Source of the DNA: Marthasterias glacialis
Lineage: Eukaryota > Echinodermata > Asteroidea > Forcipulatida > Asteriidae
Assembly: GCA_911728455.2 (NCBI GenBank)
Contig: OU452232.1
Coordinates: forward strand, 6,351,227 to 6,415,226
Direction of reading: 5' to 3'
DNA: 64,000 bases
Position numbers and translations under genes: made by a program. How positions within the stretch are numbered: position 1 is the first letter of the stretch; each line of letters starts with the position of its first letter. The notes beneath the pieces were generated by a model that ran no database searches, was not told where the DNA came from, and saw only the letters and a list, made by a program, of their open reading frames with translations. This document shows, piece by piece, positions 21,201 through 30,242 of this stretch.

Positions 21201-22477
21201 TAAGCCCCTCCCACCATTGTAACAGTTTCTCACTGGTGCCCAAGTCAGAATTGTGTACGACTGGAACAGCTTGCTCTACACAGCGCCCACACAAAAGACA
21301 CAACGCAGCAATCCGAATAGCGGAAACTTGTTCAAATTTGTAATGAGCTTTTAAAATGTAGGACTTTTGTGAAGCTTGTTGGCGCATATTCGCAGTTGCA
21401 ATTAGTCAGTGCCATTGAGGAGCAGACATTTGTGCGTGGTACCATCACCAAAATAGCGGAATTAAAACGCTGACACCAAGCCTCTACTCCGTGCGATGGA
21501 TTTTGTGTATACAATGTCAAGTAAAATGAATCTTCCATGAAATTGTGATTTTTTTGTGTGCTTTCAGTTTGTTGCATTTATTATCCATGCCTTGTCCTTG
21601 CATTGTTAAGTTTATGACATCCACTTCCCCAGGGTTGAGTTAAAACAAAAAGCTCAAATATGACCCAAAGTTTGCTTTTTTTGTTAAGTGAGCATGTATT
21701 TTCAAAAAGTAAAATCAAGTTTTCGGAATAGAAAATAAAATAAGAAACTTTTTTTTTAATGCAATTTGCCCATCAAATTAAATAAATGAAATTTTATATT
21801 CAATGGCCACTCGAGGTGTGGGCTACTTTTTGAAGGGATAGAAACCTGCACCAATGTGCAGAAACAAGACATGGCGAGATACAAACGCAAGTCTCTTCAC
21901 AGCACAGCTGCGATCATGGAAAGAAAGTCACACCATGTGCTGTTGCTAGGCAGTTGCTAAAGTAGGCGGGCCTAATGGATTGGTCTATTCGCTTGCAGAT
22001 TTTACCAAGAGTAGGAGGGGGGGGGTAATGTTTCAAAAAGTGCAAAGAAACAAAACCTCAGTATGTTTCCCAGCTCCTTTCCTGGTGCTTTGGTGATGTT
22101 GCTAAAAAGTGGCATGCTGGATTTGTGCGCATTTAATTTTGAACGGATGTGTGTGGTGTAAAGGTTAGTACTACTAAGATTAGTGAAATGTTTGGCGACA
22201 GTTTATACTCCACGATTTGGGGTCGAGAGCAACGGTGTTGAATGACTTGAAAGCAGCCTCATTCAGTGTTTGTCCCTTGACGCAGATTGTTTTAGTTTTA
22301 GCACCTCCCCCCTTTTCTTGCCCCCTCCCAACCCCTCCTCTCCCCCCATGCATGTGCATTTCGTATTGTTTGCTGCTCGTTACATTCTTTTCTTTCTTCT
22401 TTTCCTCTTTTTTTTTTTCTTTCTCTATTTTTTTTTACAGGGAATATCTGGGGAGACAAATGATGCAAGAAGTGTAA
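9146..22477 (+). CDS. ATP6V1H: V-type proton ATPase subunit H, complete, 11 exons, 469 aa
   Basis: Exons: 9146-9297, 10691-10880, 11618-11731, 12641-12843, 14514-14621, 15364-15448, 17482-17660, 18228-18353, 19437-19538, 19713-19826, 22441-22477. The sum is 1,410 nt (469 codons plus TAA); every junction is GT-AG and phase-consistent. Subunit H belongs to the cytosolic V1 sector, couples V1 ATPase to the membrane V0 sector, and silences ATPase activity in free V1. Recognisable family blocks, in order: [106 protein letters not shown] and [17 protein letters not shown]. The helical-repeat N-domain covers roughly residues 1-335 and the C-domain the rest. Human subunit H is about 483 aa; this protein has a shorter C-terminal tail ending MMQEV. 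Confidence 0.98.
9415..9654. mobile_element. Foldback element with about 28-bp inverted ends
   Basis: Left end TTGGGCACAATCGGTCGATC and right end GATCGACCAATTACGCCCAA are near-perfect reverse complements. The interior is rich in GGTCGATC motifs. No transposase ORF. Lies in ATP6V1H intron 1. Confidence 0.75.
9907..10603. mobile_element. MITE with AGACCGATCCATTAA ends
   Basis: Begins AGACCGATCCATTAA and ends TTAATGGATCGGTCT. The subterminal GGGGCGGGGCTTAA and TTGACCAATCACAGC blocks recur in relatives at 21187-21988, 46370-46833 and 53702-53966. Non-autonomous, no coding capacity. Confidence 0.75.
10691..10880 (+). CDS. ATP6V1H: ATP6V1H exon 2
   Basis: Acceptor CTTCAG|GGGCC and donor CAAG|GTAGGA. 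Encodes [16 protein letters not shown] through [17 protein letters not shown], a strongly conserved N-domain block. Confidence 0.97.
10886..11310 (+). repeat. tRNA-derived SINE, second family
   Basis: B-box-like GGTTCGATTCCCGGCTAGGG, the body block ATGCCTGCAGCTCGAACACA, and an AT-rich end (ATTATTATTATTG). Inverted partner at 3800-4112. Confidence 0.75.
11618..11731 (+). CDS. ATP6V1H: ATP6V1H exon 3
   Basis: Acceptor CTTGTAG|GAG and donor AATCAG|GTACC. 38 codons containing [12 protein letters not shown] and [13 protein letters not shown], in phase 0 on both sides. Confidence 0.97.
11784..12453. mobile_element. TIR element carrying about five internal 106-117-bp repeats
   Basis: Left end AACCCTCTTACTGTCCGACC, right end GAGTAGGAAGGTT, so the ends are inverted copies of AACCCTCCTACT. 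The left-end sequence restarts at about 11784, 11890, 12003, 12119 and 12236, each time with TGATATCATGTGGTGAATGC in the unit. Related copies: 24086-24596, 39895-40050, 45395-45895 (reverse) and 56646-56890. Confidence 0.8.
12641..12843 (+). CDS. ATP6V1H: ATP6V1H exon 4
   Basis: Acceptor GCCAG|GCATGC and donor AGCAC|GTAAGA, phase 2 out. Encodes [23 protein letters not shown] and [15 protein letters not shown]. The insert after the KHQL block is shorter than in vertebrates. Confidence 0.97.
12880..13030 (-). repeat. tRNA-derived SINE, third family (minus-strand copy)
   Basis: Shares AGGCATATTACTCGGGTGGG and the CTAGAGCAGATATCTTACCA block with other copies. The plus-strand copy at 13320-13520 has GGTAAGACATCTGCTCTAGA and GTGGGTTCGAATCC. 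More copies at 13555-13690, 37490-37660, 37710-37900 and 55500-55660. Confidence 0.7.
13320..13520 (+). repeat. tRNA-derived SINE, third family
   Basis: A-box-like TAGTCTAGTTGGTAAGAC and B-box-like GGGTTCGAATCC, about the normal spacing apart, then TTCACAGGACTCGGGAATGT and ATACAGTGCTTAACACACAT. It lacks a foldable complete cloverleaf with acceptor stem, so I call it a SINE and not a tRNA gene. Confidence 0.75.
14002..14195. mobile_element. MITE, GGGCCCAATTTCATAGAGCTG ends, copy 1
   Basis: Ends GGGCCCAATTTCATAGAGCT and AGCTCTATGAAATTGGGCCC are exact inverted repeats of about 27 bp including CTTAAGCA. Interior TCTGCTAAGCAGAA. One of at least seven copies in this window. Confidence 0.85.
14200..14393. 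mobile_element. MITE, GGGCCCAATTTCATAGAGCTG family, copy 2
   Basis: Immediately follows copy 1 with the same ends and interior. Other copies: 22673-22860, 33290-33484, 33484-33662, 34298-34476, and degraded ones at 34800-35100, 54310-54595 and 62330-62402. Confidence 0.85.
14514..14621 (+). CDS. ATP6V1H: ATP6V1H exon 5
   Basis: A long T tract precedes the acceptor CATTTAG|GATCC; donor AACAA|GTAAGT. Encodes [17 protein letters not shown] and [12 protein letters not shown], matching the family's FQLQYQ block. Confidence 0.97.
14801..15220. mobile_element. TTAA-type MITE family, copy
   Basis: Starts TTAACCAGTTCACGTCGGAT and carries the family blocks GACCTTTGTCCTTTTGTTAT and GCTGCCACCATTGTTTATCA. 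The same blocks occur at 6840-7300, 41478-42140, 43107-43500 and 47890-48310. Confidence 0.6.
15364..15448 (+). CDS. ATP6V1H: ATP6V1H exon 6
   Basis: Acceptor TTCATCAG|GTACACC and donor TTCAGG|GTATGC. Encodes [18 protein letters not shown] and [10 protein letters not shown], one of the most conserved parts of the subunit. Confidence 0.97.
15880..16637 (+). repeat. Degenerate tandem repeat of about 140-170 bp
   Basis: Blocks such as GATTCTGTTGCATTGTGAA, TTTGAGTTGACTGCTAA and GAAATGCAGCAAAATGGGAT recur about five times in the same order in ATP6V1H intron 6. Short ORFs here are repeat-derived. Confidence 0.7.
16638..16758. mobile_element. Foldback MITE, second copy of the 6653-6784 family
   Basis: Ends in GCAGAGCCATGAAATTGGGC and begins with a diverged inverse (CAAATTTCCTGGCTCTGC). 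The interior GGGCCATAAACGCAGAATTC pairs with the left arm. Confidence 0.65.
17482..17660 (+). CDS. ATP6V1H: ATP6V1H exon 7
   Basis: Acceptor GTTCCAG|AATATG and donor TTGAG|GTGGGT. Encodes the family signature [16 protein letters not shown] and the acidic [11 protein letters not shown] linker that opens the C-domain. The exon end and donor are copied 89 bp downstream. Confidence 0.97.
17636..18005 (+). repeat. Short degenerate array copying the exon 7 end and donor
   Basis: AGAACAGTATGGTGGACTTG at the exon end recurs as AGAACAGTAATGTGGATTTG at about 17728-17747, again followed by AGGTGGGTTGC, a second GT after 17749. Shorter GGTGGGTTGCCCCTTTAAA pieces continue to about 18000. Confidence 0.65.
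18228..18353 (+). CDS. ATP6V1H: ATP6V1H exon 8
   Basis: Acceptor TTTAAAG|CTCC and donor TTGAA|GTAAGT. Encodes [19 protein letters not shown] and [10 protein letters not shown], close to identical to the family consensus. Confidence 0.97.
18930..19365 (+). repeat. Tandem duplication of about 214 bp
   Basis: The block starting TGTGCAACCTGCAAATTTTA and ending in AACCAAACCCTTCTACA is present twice, nearly identical (about 18930-19143 and 19144-19357). Lies in ATP6V1H intron 8. Confidence 0.85.
19437..19538 (+). CDS. ATP6V1H: ATP6V1H exon 9
   Basis: Acceptor TTTTAG|GATCTT and donor AAAAA|GTGAGT. Encodes [12 protein letters not shown], then [18 protein letters not shown]. Confidence 0.97.
19713..19826 (+). 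CDS. ATP6V1H: ATP6V1H exon 10
   Basis: Acceptor GATACAG|CATTG and donor AACTG|GTATGC. Encodes [15 protein letters not shown], then [19 protein letters not shown]. Confidence 0.97.
19860..20185 (+). repeat. Degenerate repeat rich in GAATACATATTCATGAGG
   Basis: ATGAATGAATACATATTCAT followed by GAGGTGTCAGTGTTCAACC recurs about six times just after exon 10. Confidence 0.75.
21187..21988. mobile_element. MITE with ATAGACCGATCC ends, longer copy
   Basis: Starts ATAGACCGATCCAGTAAGCC and ends GGCGGGCCTAATGGATTGGT followed by CTAT, imperfect inverted repeats. It probably holds other insertions, since it is longer than its relatives. Confidence 0.65.
22441..22477 (+). CDS. ATP6V1H: ATP6V1H exon 11 (terminal)
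   Basis: A long pyrimidine tract and TTTTACAG precede GGAATATCTGGGG. Reads [12 protein letters not shown] then TAA. The conserved EYLG block ends the C-domain; the tail is shorter than the human one. Confidence 0.95.
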
Positions 22478-22914
22478 CCATGTCAACTATCGGTGCTGCG
22501 TACAGAAAACGAACTAGAACATGGAATATATGTGTTAGGGATTTCGGCGATTAAATTAAAATCATTGCTGTTAATTAAGTATTATCTTATTTTGGTATAA
22601 CGAGCCAGTACTTCAAGGTAGTTTTAGGGTGACCAACTAGAGGATTTTAACATGTTGTTGTTTCAATGCAGGGCCCAATTTCATAAAGCTGTTAAGCGGA
22701 AAATACTTCTTAGCATATTTTCTGCTAAGCAAAAAATGAGTGGGGCACCAGTCGCAACAGTATAAATATAATGGAATGTTGGCTGGTAACCTGTTTCTGC
22801 TAAGCAAGATTTTTCTGTGCTTAGCAAATTTCTGTGCTTACAGGGTTTATGAAATTTTATGAAAGAAGTCGTAACTCTGTTTTGTGAAAAAGGTCACATC
22901 TAGTTCAATATATT

Positions 22915-23390
22915 TACAACCAAGTGACCCAGTGCAAGGTCATACATGCATCTTGCACAAATGTGTAGACATGTTTGTGTCTGTGTAGTACACACGGCCA
23001 AGGGGCATGTTGTGAGGTCGTATCCCGTACAGTAAACACAACCAAGGGGCATGGTGTGAGGTCGTACCCCGTACAATACACACAAGCAAGGGGCATGGTG
23101 AGGTCGTATCCCGTACAATATACACAACCAAGTGACCTGGTGCAAGGTCGTATCCCGTACAATATACACAACCAAGGGGCATGGTGAGGTCGTATCCCAT
23201 ACAATACACACAACCAAGGGGCATGGTGCAAGGTCGTATCCCATACAATACACACAACCAAGGGGCATGGTGTGAGGTCATATCCCGTACAATATACACA
23301 ACCAAGGGGCATGGTGTGAGGTCGTATCCCGTACAATATACACAACCAAGGGGCATGGTGCAAGGTCGCATCTTGGACACAACCAACAAC
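22915..23390 (+). repeat. Minisatellite, unit about 42-46 bp, about 10 copies
   Basis: The unit contains ACAACCAAGGGGCATGGTG, GAGGTCGTATCCCGTACA and ATACAC. Length differences of a few bases between units leave long open frames in several frames at once, which argues against coding. Confidence 0.9.
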
Positions 23391-24085
23391 CCAGAACAAA
23401 CATTTGTCTTGTACTCTCAGAGAGAGCACTCGTACTTGTACTCATGGAAAAGTACTCACCTAAAACTCTGCAAGCATGTGAAGGTTGAAGGTTGATTCTG
23501 GTACGATAACATAGGAAAACCATTTGGTGCAAGAAGATTGTAGCAGTTGGTTTTGTGTGCAAGTCCTGCAACATTTTAAAGAAAATCAGCAGTGTTGTAA
23601 TTCCAACAAATTGTAAAAAAAAAAACATTGCACTGACATCAGTATTTCATATAAGTCCTCCCTGTCCCTTCTGGGCCAGTTTTATCAACAAACTTTCCCC
23701 TCAAATACCGTTGAAAACTTTCGAAGAAAACTGGTGAAAACATAAGTTTATGAATTGATATCAACTTAACATGAGATTAATATAAATGTTCATAGATTTA
23801 CAAATTACTTACATGGTATAAAGATGGCCGTGGTGGAAAACTTCCCTCGACATTTTGTGCTAGAAGTGTTAGCCACATGGCGTTAATTTTCTTTCCTTTT
23901 TTTGGGGTCCTTTCATTTTGTTGTCCATTTTATAAAATCATTCCATTTAAAACTTGCACGCTAAAATACCTTATTCAATATAAAAGTTGGCAAAAAAGAT
24001 TTAACACCTGGACTGTTAAATATTGTCAATATGCAGTGAATGAACTTTGAAAATTTGAAAGTATATTTTCTGACAAACCCATGTA

Positions 24086-24596
24086 GGTTGTTCTAACTGT
24101 CTGACTATTCAATATCATCACCATGATTTTGAGTAATACATGCACTATGCCAGCCAGCCTGCTGTATGACATCATGTGGCGAATGCATCGACACAGAACA
24201 CAGTCAACCCTCCTACTGTCTGACCATTCAAAACCATCCACTGTGGTTTTGCATGATGAACCATACAAGCCTGCAATATGCCATGTGGTGAATGCATCGA
24301 CATGGAACACAGTCAACCCTCCTACTGTCTGACCATTCAAAACCATCCACTGTGGTTTTGCATGATGAACCATACAAGCCTGCAATATACCATGTGGTGA
24401 ATGCATCGACGCGGAACACAGTCGACCCTCCACTGGGGTTTTGAATGATTGATGCACTATGCCAAGCAGCATTATGATATATCATGTGGTGAATGTGATG
24501 AGCGCATGTACACGGTTCAATGCACAATTGTGCCACAACCCATGCAGTTGAATGGTTTTCAACTCACTGTAAAAGGTTACCAAGAGTAGGAGGGTT
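24086..24596. mobile_element. TIR element with internal repeats, copy 2
   Basis: Ends with AAGAGTAGGAGGGTT; the internal CAACCCTCCTACTGTCTGAC restarts at about 24206 and 24315 (109-bp period). It shares TGCACAATTGTGCCACAACC and CATGCAGTTGAATGGTTTTC with the 11784-12453 copy. Confidence 0.75.
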
Positions 24597-25139
24597 AATT
24601 TGGCAGTTTTAGAAGAAGAAAGATTTCTAGTTTTCGCTACAAAACTAAACAGTATACATGTAATACTTTGCTAAGATTGTTCAATGCAGTATTTTGTCCA
24701 TTACTGTTTGTCTACTACTATCTTTGTTTTATTTATTTTGGTCCATGCTCTTTAAATTTAAAGGAAAGTGCATCTCATTGTGTTTTGGAAGAGTAATTAA
24801 TTCCCATCTGCTAGTTTTCTATAAACAGGCCATCCGACCTGTGAAAATTCATTAATAATAAAAATACTGAACGCTTGGTTAAGTGTGGGTTTCCGCCAAA
24901 AATGAAGCTCATGGTGCATACAAAGAAAATACATTAAATACAATAATGTTGGGAAAATACAAGGGAACATTCAAATAAAGACGGGGATTGTTTTTGGTTT
25001 AAGTTTAAGGTGGAGATTGTTCTAGAATTCCAGAATAAGGCAATCAAGTTTTGTTAATGTCGTCAGGGATTTTGTGCCTGTTTATAATGCTCATTTAGAT
25101 TGCGGCAATCAAAATAAGCAACAGTGATTTGGAGGTCTT

Positions 25140-25400
25140 CAAATGCAATTTCAGATGGAACTATTTCTCTGGAGGATTGGTACTGGTATGAATTTTATAA
25201 TCCGTGAGCTTTCAGATTGAGATATTTCTGCGGAGGGTTGGTACTGGTATGAACTTTAGAACCAGTGAGCTTTCAGATGGAAATATTTCTCTGGAGGATT
25301 GGTACTTGTATCAACTTTAGAATCAGTGAGAGTTCAGACGGAAATATTTCTCTGAAGGATTGGTGCTGGTATGAATTTTATAATCACTGACCTCTAAAAT
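25140..25400 (+). repeat. Tandem repeat of about 63 bp, four copies
   Basis: CTGGAGGATTGGTACTGGTA followed by TGAACTTTAGAA and GTGAGCTTTCAGAT recurs four times. Confidence 0.85.
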
Positions 25401-26452
25401 TGAAACTAATCAAAAGAATTTGTTATTTACCAACCCTGTCTTTTGTCTTAAGGTGGTGGTTTTTTAGTTGTTTCTCTTGAAGATATTACTTCCTTTGTTG
25501 GTTTTTCTTTCAGAATTTCTGTGTTTCATTACAAGTAATCCCAATGGTACTGTTTCCAAACCATGTAAAAGTTGCAAACTGAATCAATATTATATATAAA
25601 TATGTATGAAAAATATATATATGTGGATATGAGTGAAGAGAATAAATGTCTGTCTGAGCAGGCTGTAGCAAGTAAAATGAGTTTAACAAAAACAAAACAA
25701 TCCATTTTAGGTCATATGCGTTATCTTGTACTAGTGTTTTGAGCCATTGCTGGGAAGACATTGTACGTGCGTATGCACTGCATGCATGCATTAACTCGCA
25801 TTGCGCTGATGCTACCTGGAGGTGCATAAAACATCATTGAAGTGATGTGCACTTGATAGAATAGTGCTTGCCCAGTAACGGTGGCACATAATATTCACTC
25901 GGACTTGTCTTTACAAAATTTATGAATTAGGCCTACTTTTCTGTTGACCTCTTTTGTTTTGTTGTGTAAGTTGAACAAAACAAAGTTTCGTTGTAAAGGC
26001 TGAACAAAACAAAGGTTTAAATACACACAAAAAAAAAAACAAGCATGGAGTATCAACGGTGATGTGCTGTATTGCAGGCTGTAGTCAAAATTCTTTCTTT
26101 TCGGAATGTAAAGTGTGATTTAAGCATTTAGTACACTACACTTAAGTTTTGTTGTTTTTAGCATCTAGAACAAATGTTTGTAATACAAAACAACAATAAC
26201 AATGGAGTGTCAATGTCCTGCTGTTCAGTCCTGCTGTTCACAGAATAGTAGTGTGTCGTGGCCCCAGTGTTTCTGGCATGGTCGGCAATTCCATGAGTAA
26301 CTCAACACCCAAACTGGTGGTATGCCTAATCCCATGTAAATGTATAATCACTTTACTAGTGCAGTCATCAGTCCAATGGAATCAAACAGAAAGTTGGATT
26401 TCCAAGGGTTGGTGCGGTCAGGGTTAAGCATTAGCATGACATATCAACCCCC

Positions 26453-26787
26453 AAGACTTTAGAACACTAGGTGGCAGCAGACCTGGTAACTGTCCATTGT
26501 TTACGTAATTCTGAGCATGCCCACACTTCAAACCACAATGGATTTACCTGGCATCAGAGCTGTGTACTGAGAGAGTTGCCACACGGAGGGACCAGTTTTC
26601 TTTGGTCACGTGGTTGCTGGACGCCATTTTGGGTCCAGATGTAGCACGACCCAATGTGCAGTCTAGTCTGGCACCCTGGGTGCATGCTGCCTGCGTTTTT
26701 TGGCCCAAAAGTTGCCGCAACTCTCTCAATACATAGTTCTACCTGGCAAGTCTGCTGCCACCTAGTGTCCCTGGCAAGTCTCCCATT
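26453..26787. mobile_element. MITE with CTAGGTGGCAGCAGAC ends
   Basis: Left end ACTAGGTGGCAGCAGACCTG, right end AGTCTGCTGCCACCTAGTGT. A compact copy is at 38596-38737. Confidence 0.75.
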
Positions 26788-27689
26788 ATTGGTTTGTGCT
26801 GCAGTTGGGACATGAAGCCATAGGTCCCGTGTACTAGGATGTGTAGTACACAAAAATAACCCAGAATTTCTCTCCGGAGAAGCAAGAGAAGTGAAAAATG
26901 AAATCAAATAAAATCAAAAGGAAATAATAAAACAAAGGCAAAAGGAAAATCCATGAAAGAACCTCCAGAAAAGGATTTTAATTTAGCTAAACAGCCTTCT
27001 TAACAAATAGTAATAAATCAAAATTGCATTCAATTGCTCTGGTAGTTAATCCCATAACCATGCAATCAAATTTAATCTTAAATCGTTAAATAATATAAAT
27101 TTTTAAAAACCATCACAAGTGGCTGTGCAGATCCCAACAAATTAACCAATCTACAAAAAATTGCTTGTTTCTATGGTCCTTCGGAAGTAACAATTAATCT
27201 AATAAAAAAATATAAATTGCTTATATATAGTAATAAATTATAAATTCAAAATGTATTCCTTTACAATTACATGTAGGAACATCTAGTATTTACGTCACAA
27301 TTACCACATCGTGAAGTAATTGTATTACACTCAAAATTAATTCTGCCACAAAAGCAAGAAAAAGGAAAAACAAACTTACGTCCCCTGAAGACGATGAGAG
27401 CATGCTGATCGAAACGTCGAGTTGTTACACCACTGGTTCTTTTCAGGATCACCGAAACTCACAGAGAGATTATGTCCGTGGTGTTACTCCAAAGCCAACT
27501 GGATTGTAATCCCATCATGCAAAGTTTCAAATTTGTACCGAGCTTAGGAACGTTTTCTCATGAAAAAATTGCATCTGCAGAAAACTGTTTCAATTCTAGC
27601 TATACATCCTTTGAATTATTCATCTTTTCACAATAGCTGAATCGCTTTGTTTCATGTTTAGAATTAACAGCACTATGTAAAATTTCAAA

Positions 27690-28330
27690 ATATACATTAG
27701 TTCTTACTTGCAAACGGTTCCTGCAACAATATAGGCGTTCTTATATATCATGCATTACATCTTTTGTTGATATCTGTGATAAAGTGCAACTTGAGTTGAG
27801 TTCCTGTAAGAACAATGTATATCAGCAAAATATACATCAGTTCTTACTTGCAAACGGTTCCTGCAACCACTATAGACATTCTTCAATATCATGCATTACA
27901 ATACATCTAATACTGGAATCTGTGATATAGTGCAACTTGAGTTCCAGTAAGAACAGATTATATCAAAAAATATAAATTAGTTCTCACTTGCAAACAGTTC
28001 CTTCGCCCATCAACATGTTCCATAATAACATGCAATCTACAATTTCCAGAATAATACAGTGCAACTTGAGTTCCTGTAAGAACAATGTATATCATCGAAA
28101 TGTTCCTTAGTTCTTACTTGCAAATAGTTCCTGCGACCACAAACACGGTCCGTAATATCGTTATATTATACCATTGGTAGATTTCCAGAATACAGTGCAA
28201 CTTGAGTTCCTGTAAGAACAATGTATATTGGAAAAAATATACATTAGTTCTTACTTGCAAATGGTTCCTGCTACCGTAAATGTGTTTCTTAATATGCATT
28301 ACAACATACTTCATGTTGGTCACGTGACAT
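27690..28330 (-). repeat. Tandem repeat of about 130 bp, about five copies
   Basis: Each unit has TTAGTTCTTACTTGCAAACG, GTTCCTGCAAC, and the partly complementary GAGTTCCTGTAAGAAC, so each unit can form a hairpin (GTTCTTAC against GTAAGAAC). Confidence 0.8.
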
Positions 28331-29169
28331 CCTGTGCAACAGTTCTAAATTTAATACTAGGCCTTAACTGTAGCAGATGAGGTTGCACAGCGTATGGCAT
28401 GCATCCGTGGAATTCCATTGGTTTGTCCAGTCCGAGATGTTTCAACTTTGTAACAAACACGAACAAATCCAGATCGAGTCAAACAGTATCAGTCAGCAAA
28501 ATGGCTTCAATACACGCCCCTGAAGTGCCTTTGCAACAACCATGTGAGCGAGTGACTGTAAATTTTTAGGTGATCAGCCGATTTCTTCTTTTTCTTCTTC
28601 TTTTAGTGCTGGGCAGTTTCGCTTTTTTTTCCCGCAAAAACAAAATTGCATGTTCGGTGGAAGAAGACACTCACTCACAACCATCTAAAATAGTATGTGT
28701 AATCCGTTAGTTATAAATTACAGAAAAATTCTTCCACCTTTACAGAAATGTCACAATGACAAAATAAATAATTGGAGAAACTATTAATTGCCCAAAGAAA
28801 AAAAAACAAAAACTCATAAGAAATCATAAATTCCTCCAAAACAAAATGAAAATCATACCCAAACAAAACAACAAAACAGTACCTGAAGTGGAAAAAAAGT
28901 TACCCCAAAAAGCAAGGTAACTATTAATATTTTAACCTCATGATGTTTTCAACTCCTAAGTTTAAAACTTGGAGCTTTCCTGACGTCCTCAATATCTTTT
29001 TTCACATGAACACTCGCTTGCATTTTATGTTTTCAACTCCCTCGTTTAAAAATCGAAGCCTTCATCGTCGAGAGGGCAACAACAAAAGGCATCCCGTTTT
29101 GTTTAAGTTTTGTAATGTCTCCCATGAAATCCCAAGAAATCTGTTAGGGAGTAAGGAAGAGACCACGCC

Positions 29170-29990
29170 TTCTTTCTAAAACTAAAGTTGCATCTTGGTG
29201 ATCCTGTGCCACATCTTGAACAGGCTAAAGCCTGCATTAATTGTCTCATCGAAAGAAGTCATCCCATGAAGTCAGGCCCTCTTTCTTAGAATTATCTACA
29301 AGCTTTCCAGTTGCATCTTGCTGTTCGTATGCCACATCTGGAAGTGGCTGAAGCCTGTATTGTTTGTCTTATTGAATGAGGTCATCCCATGAAGTCACGC
29401 CCTCTTTCTTAGAACTATCTACAAGCCTTCCAGTTGCATCTTGGAGCTTGTATGCCAAATCTTAAAGAAGCTAAAGCCGGTGTTATTTGTCTCGTCGAAT
29501 GAAGTCATCCCATGAATTACGCCCTCTTTCTTAGAGTTATCTACAAGCCTTCCAGTTGCATCTTGGAGCTTGTATGCCACATCTTGAAGAAGCTAAAGCC
29601 TGCATTATTTGTCTCGTCGAATGAAGTCATCCCATGAATCATGCCCTCTTTCTTAGAGTTATCTACAAGCCTTCCAATTGCATCTTGGAGCTTGTATGCC
29701 ACATCTTGAAGAAGCTAAAGCCTGCATTATTTGTCTCGTCGAATGAAGTCATCCCATGAATTACGCCCTCTTTCTTAGAGTTATCTACAAGCCTTCCAAT
29801 TGCATCTTGTAGCTTGTATGCCAAGTACTAAAGAAGCTAAAGCCTGCATTATTTGTCTCGTCGAATGAAGTCATCCCATGAATCATGCCCTCTTTCTTAG
29901 AGTTATCTACAAGCCTTCCAGTTGCATCTTGGTGCTCGTGTGCCACATCTTGAAGCGGCTGAAGCCTGTATTATTTGTCTCGTCGTAGCA
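29170..29990 (-). repeat. 122-bp tandem array overlapping the VPS13B stop codon
   Basis: GTCATCCCATGAA recurs at 29258, 29381, 29504, 29626, 29748 and 29870 (122-123 bp). Each unit also has TTAGAGTTATCTACAAGCCT and CATTATTTGTCTCGTCG. The last unit runs into the VPS13B terminal exon, so the end of the coding sequence and its 3' UTR are part of the array. Confidence 0.9.
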
Positions 29991-30242
29991 GAACCCCTTC
30001 CCAAGGAGCTTGTTCTTTGCCTGTTGGAACAGACTTAGGAAAGTATCCCTGTAACAGGCCTGCTGGAAGAAGTACTGGTACGACGTGGTCCCCCTCGTGT
30101 CGTCCACTGTGTGTACCCCTGGCAGAGAGGAGCCATCTGATTGGGTATCAGAGCTGACCAACGGGTCAATGTCGAGTGGGTCACATGGTCTGGAGGCGAT
30201 ACCCCCAACGAAGTCAGCAACACGACTGCTTGTCTCCTCTTT
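29907..30242 (-). CDS. VPS13B: VPS13B terminal exon (V27)
   Basis: Acceptor ATTCCAG|AAAGAG. Encodes an acidic Ser-rich linker, then SYQYFFQQACYRDTF and NKLLGKGF, which matches the vertebrate C-terminus. It then continues about 25 residues (YDETNNTGFSR onward) to a TAG. Vertebrate VPS13B stops almost immediately after the KGF block, and the extra residues are encoded by the first unit of the 122-bp array. Confidence 0.9.
   Translation of the reverse strand, partial: KEETSSRVADFVGGIASRPCDPLDIDPLVSSDTQSDGSSLPGVHTVDDTRGTTSYQYFFQQACYRDTFLSLFQQAKNKLLGKGFCYDETNNTGFSRFKMWHTSTKMQLEGL

Larger units (their letters stand above)
22478..29169. other. Tail-to-tail intergenic region between ATP6V1H and VPS13B
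   Basis: No exon with family similarity was found on either strand. The region must hold both 3' UTRs. AATAAA at about 24857-24862 and 24974-24979 are only candidates for the ATP6V1H polyadenylation signal and are far from its stop. Contents: MITE 22673-22860, minisatellite 22915-23390, TIR element 24086-24596, a four-copy repeat 25140-25400, MITE 26453-26787 and a tandem array 27690-28330. Confidence 0.6.

Noticed and set aside
22900-23429. Three overlapping minus-strand ORFs of 120-170 codons (cysteine-rich repeats)
   Set aside because: Several frames are open at once across a minisatellite with non-triplet unit changes; the cysteine-rich appearance is a by-product of the repeat.
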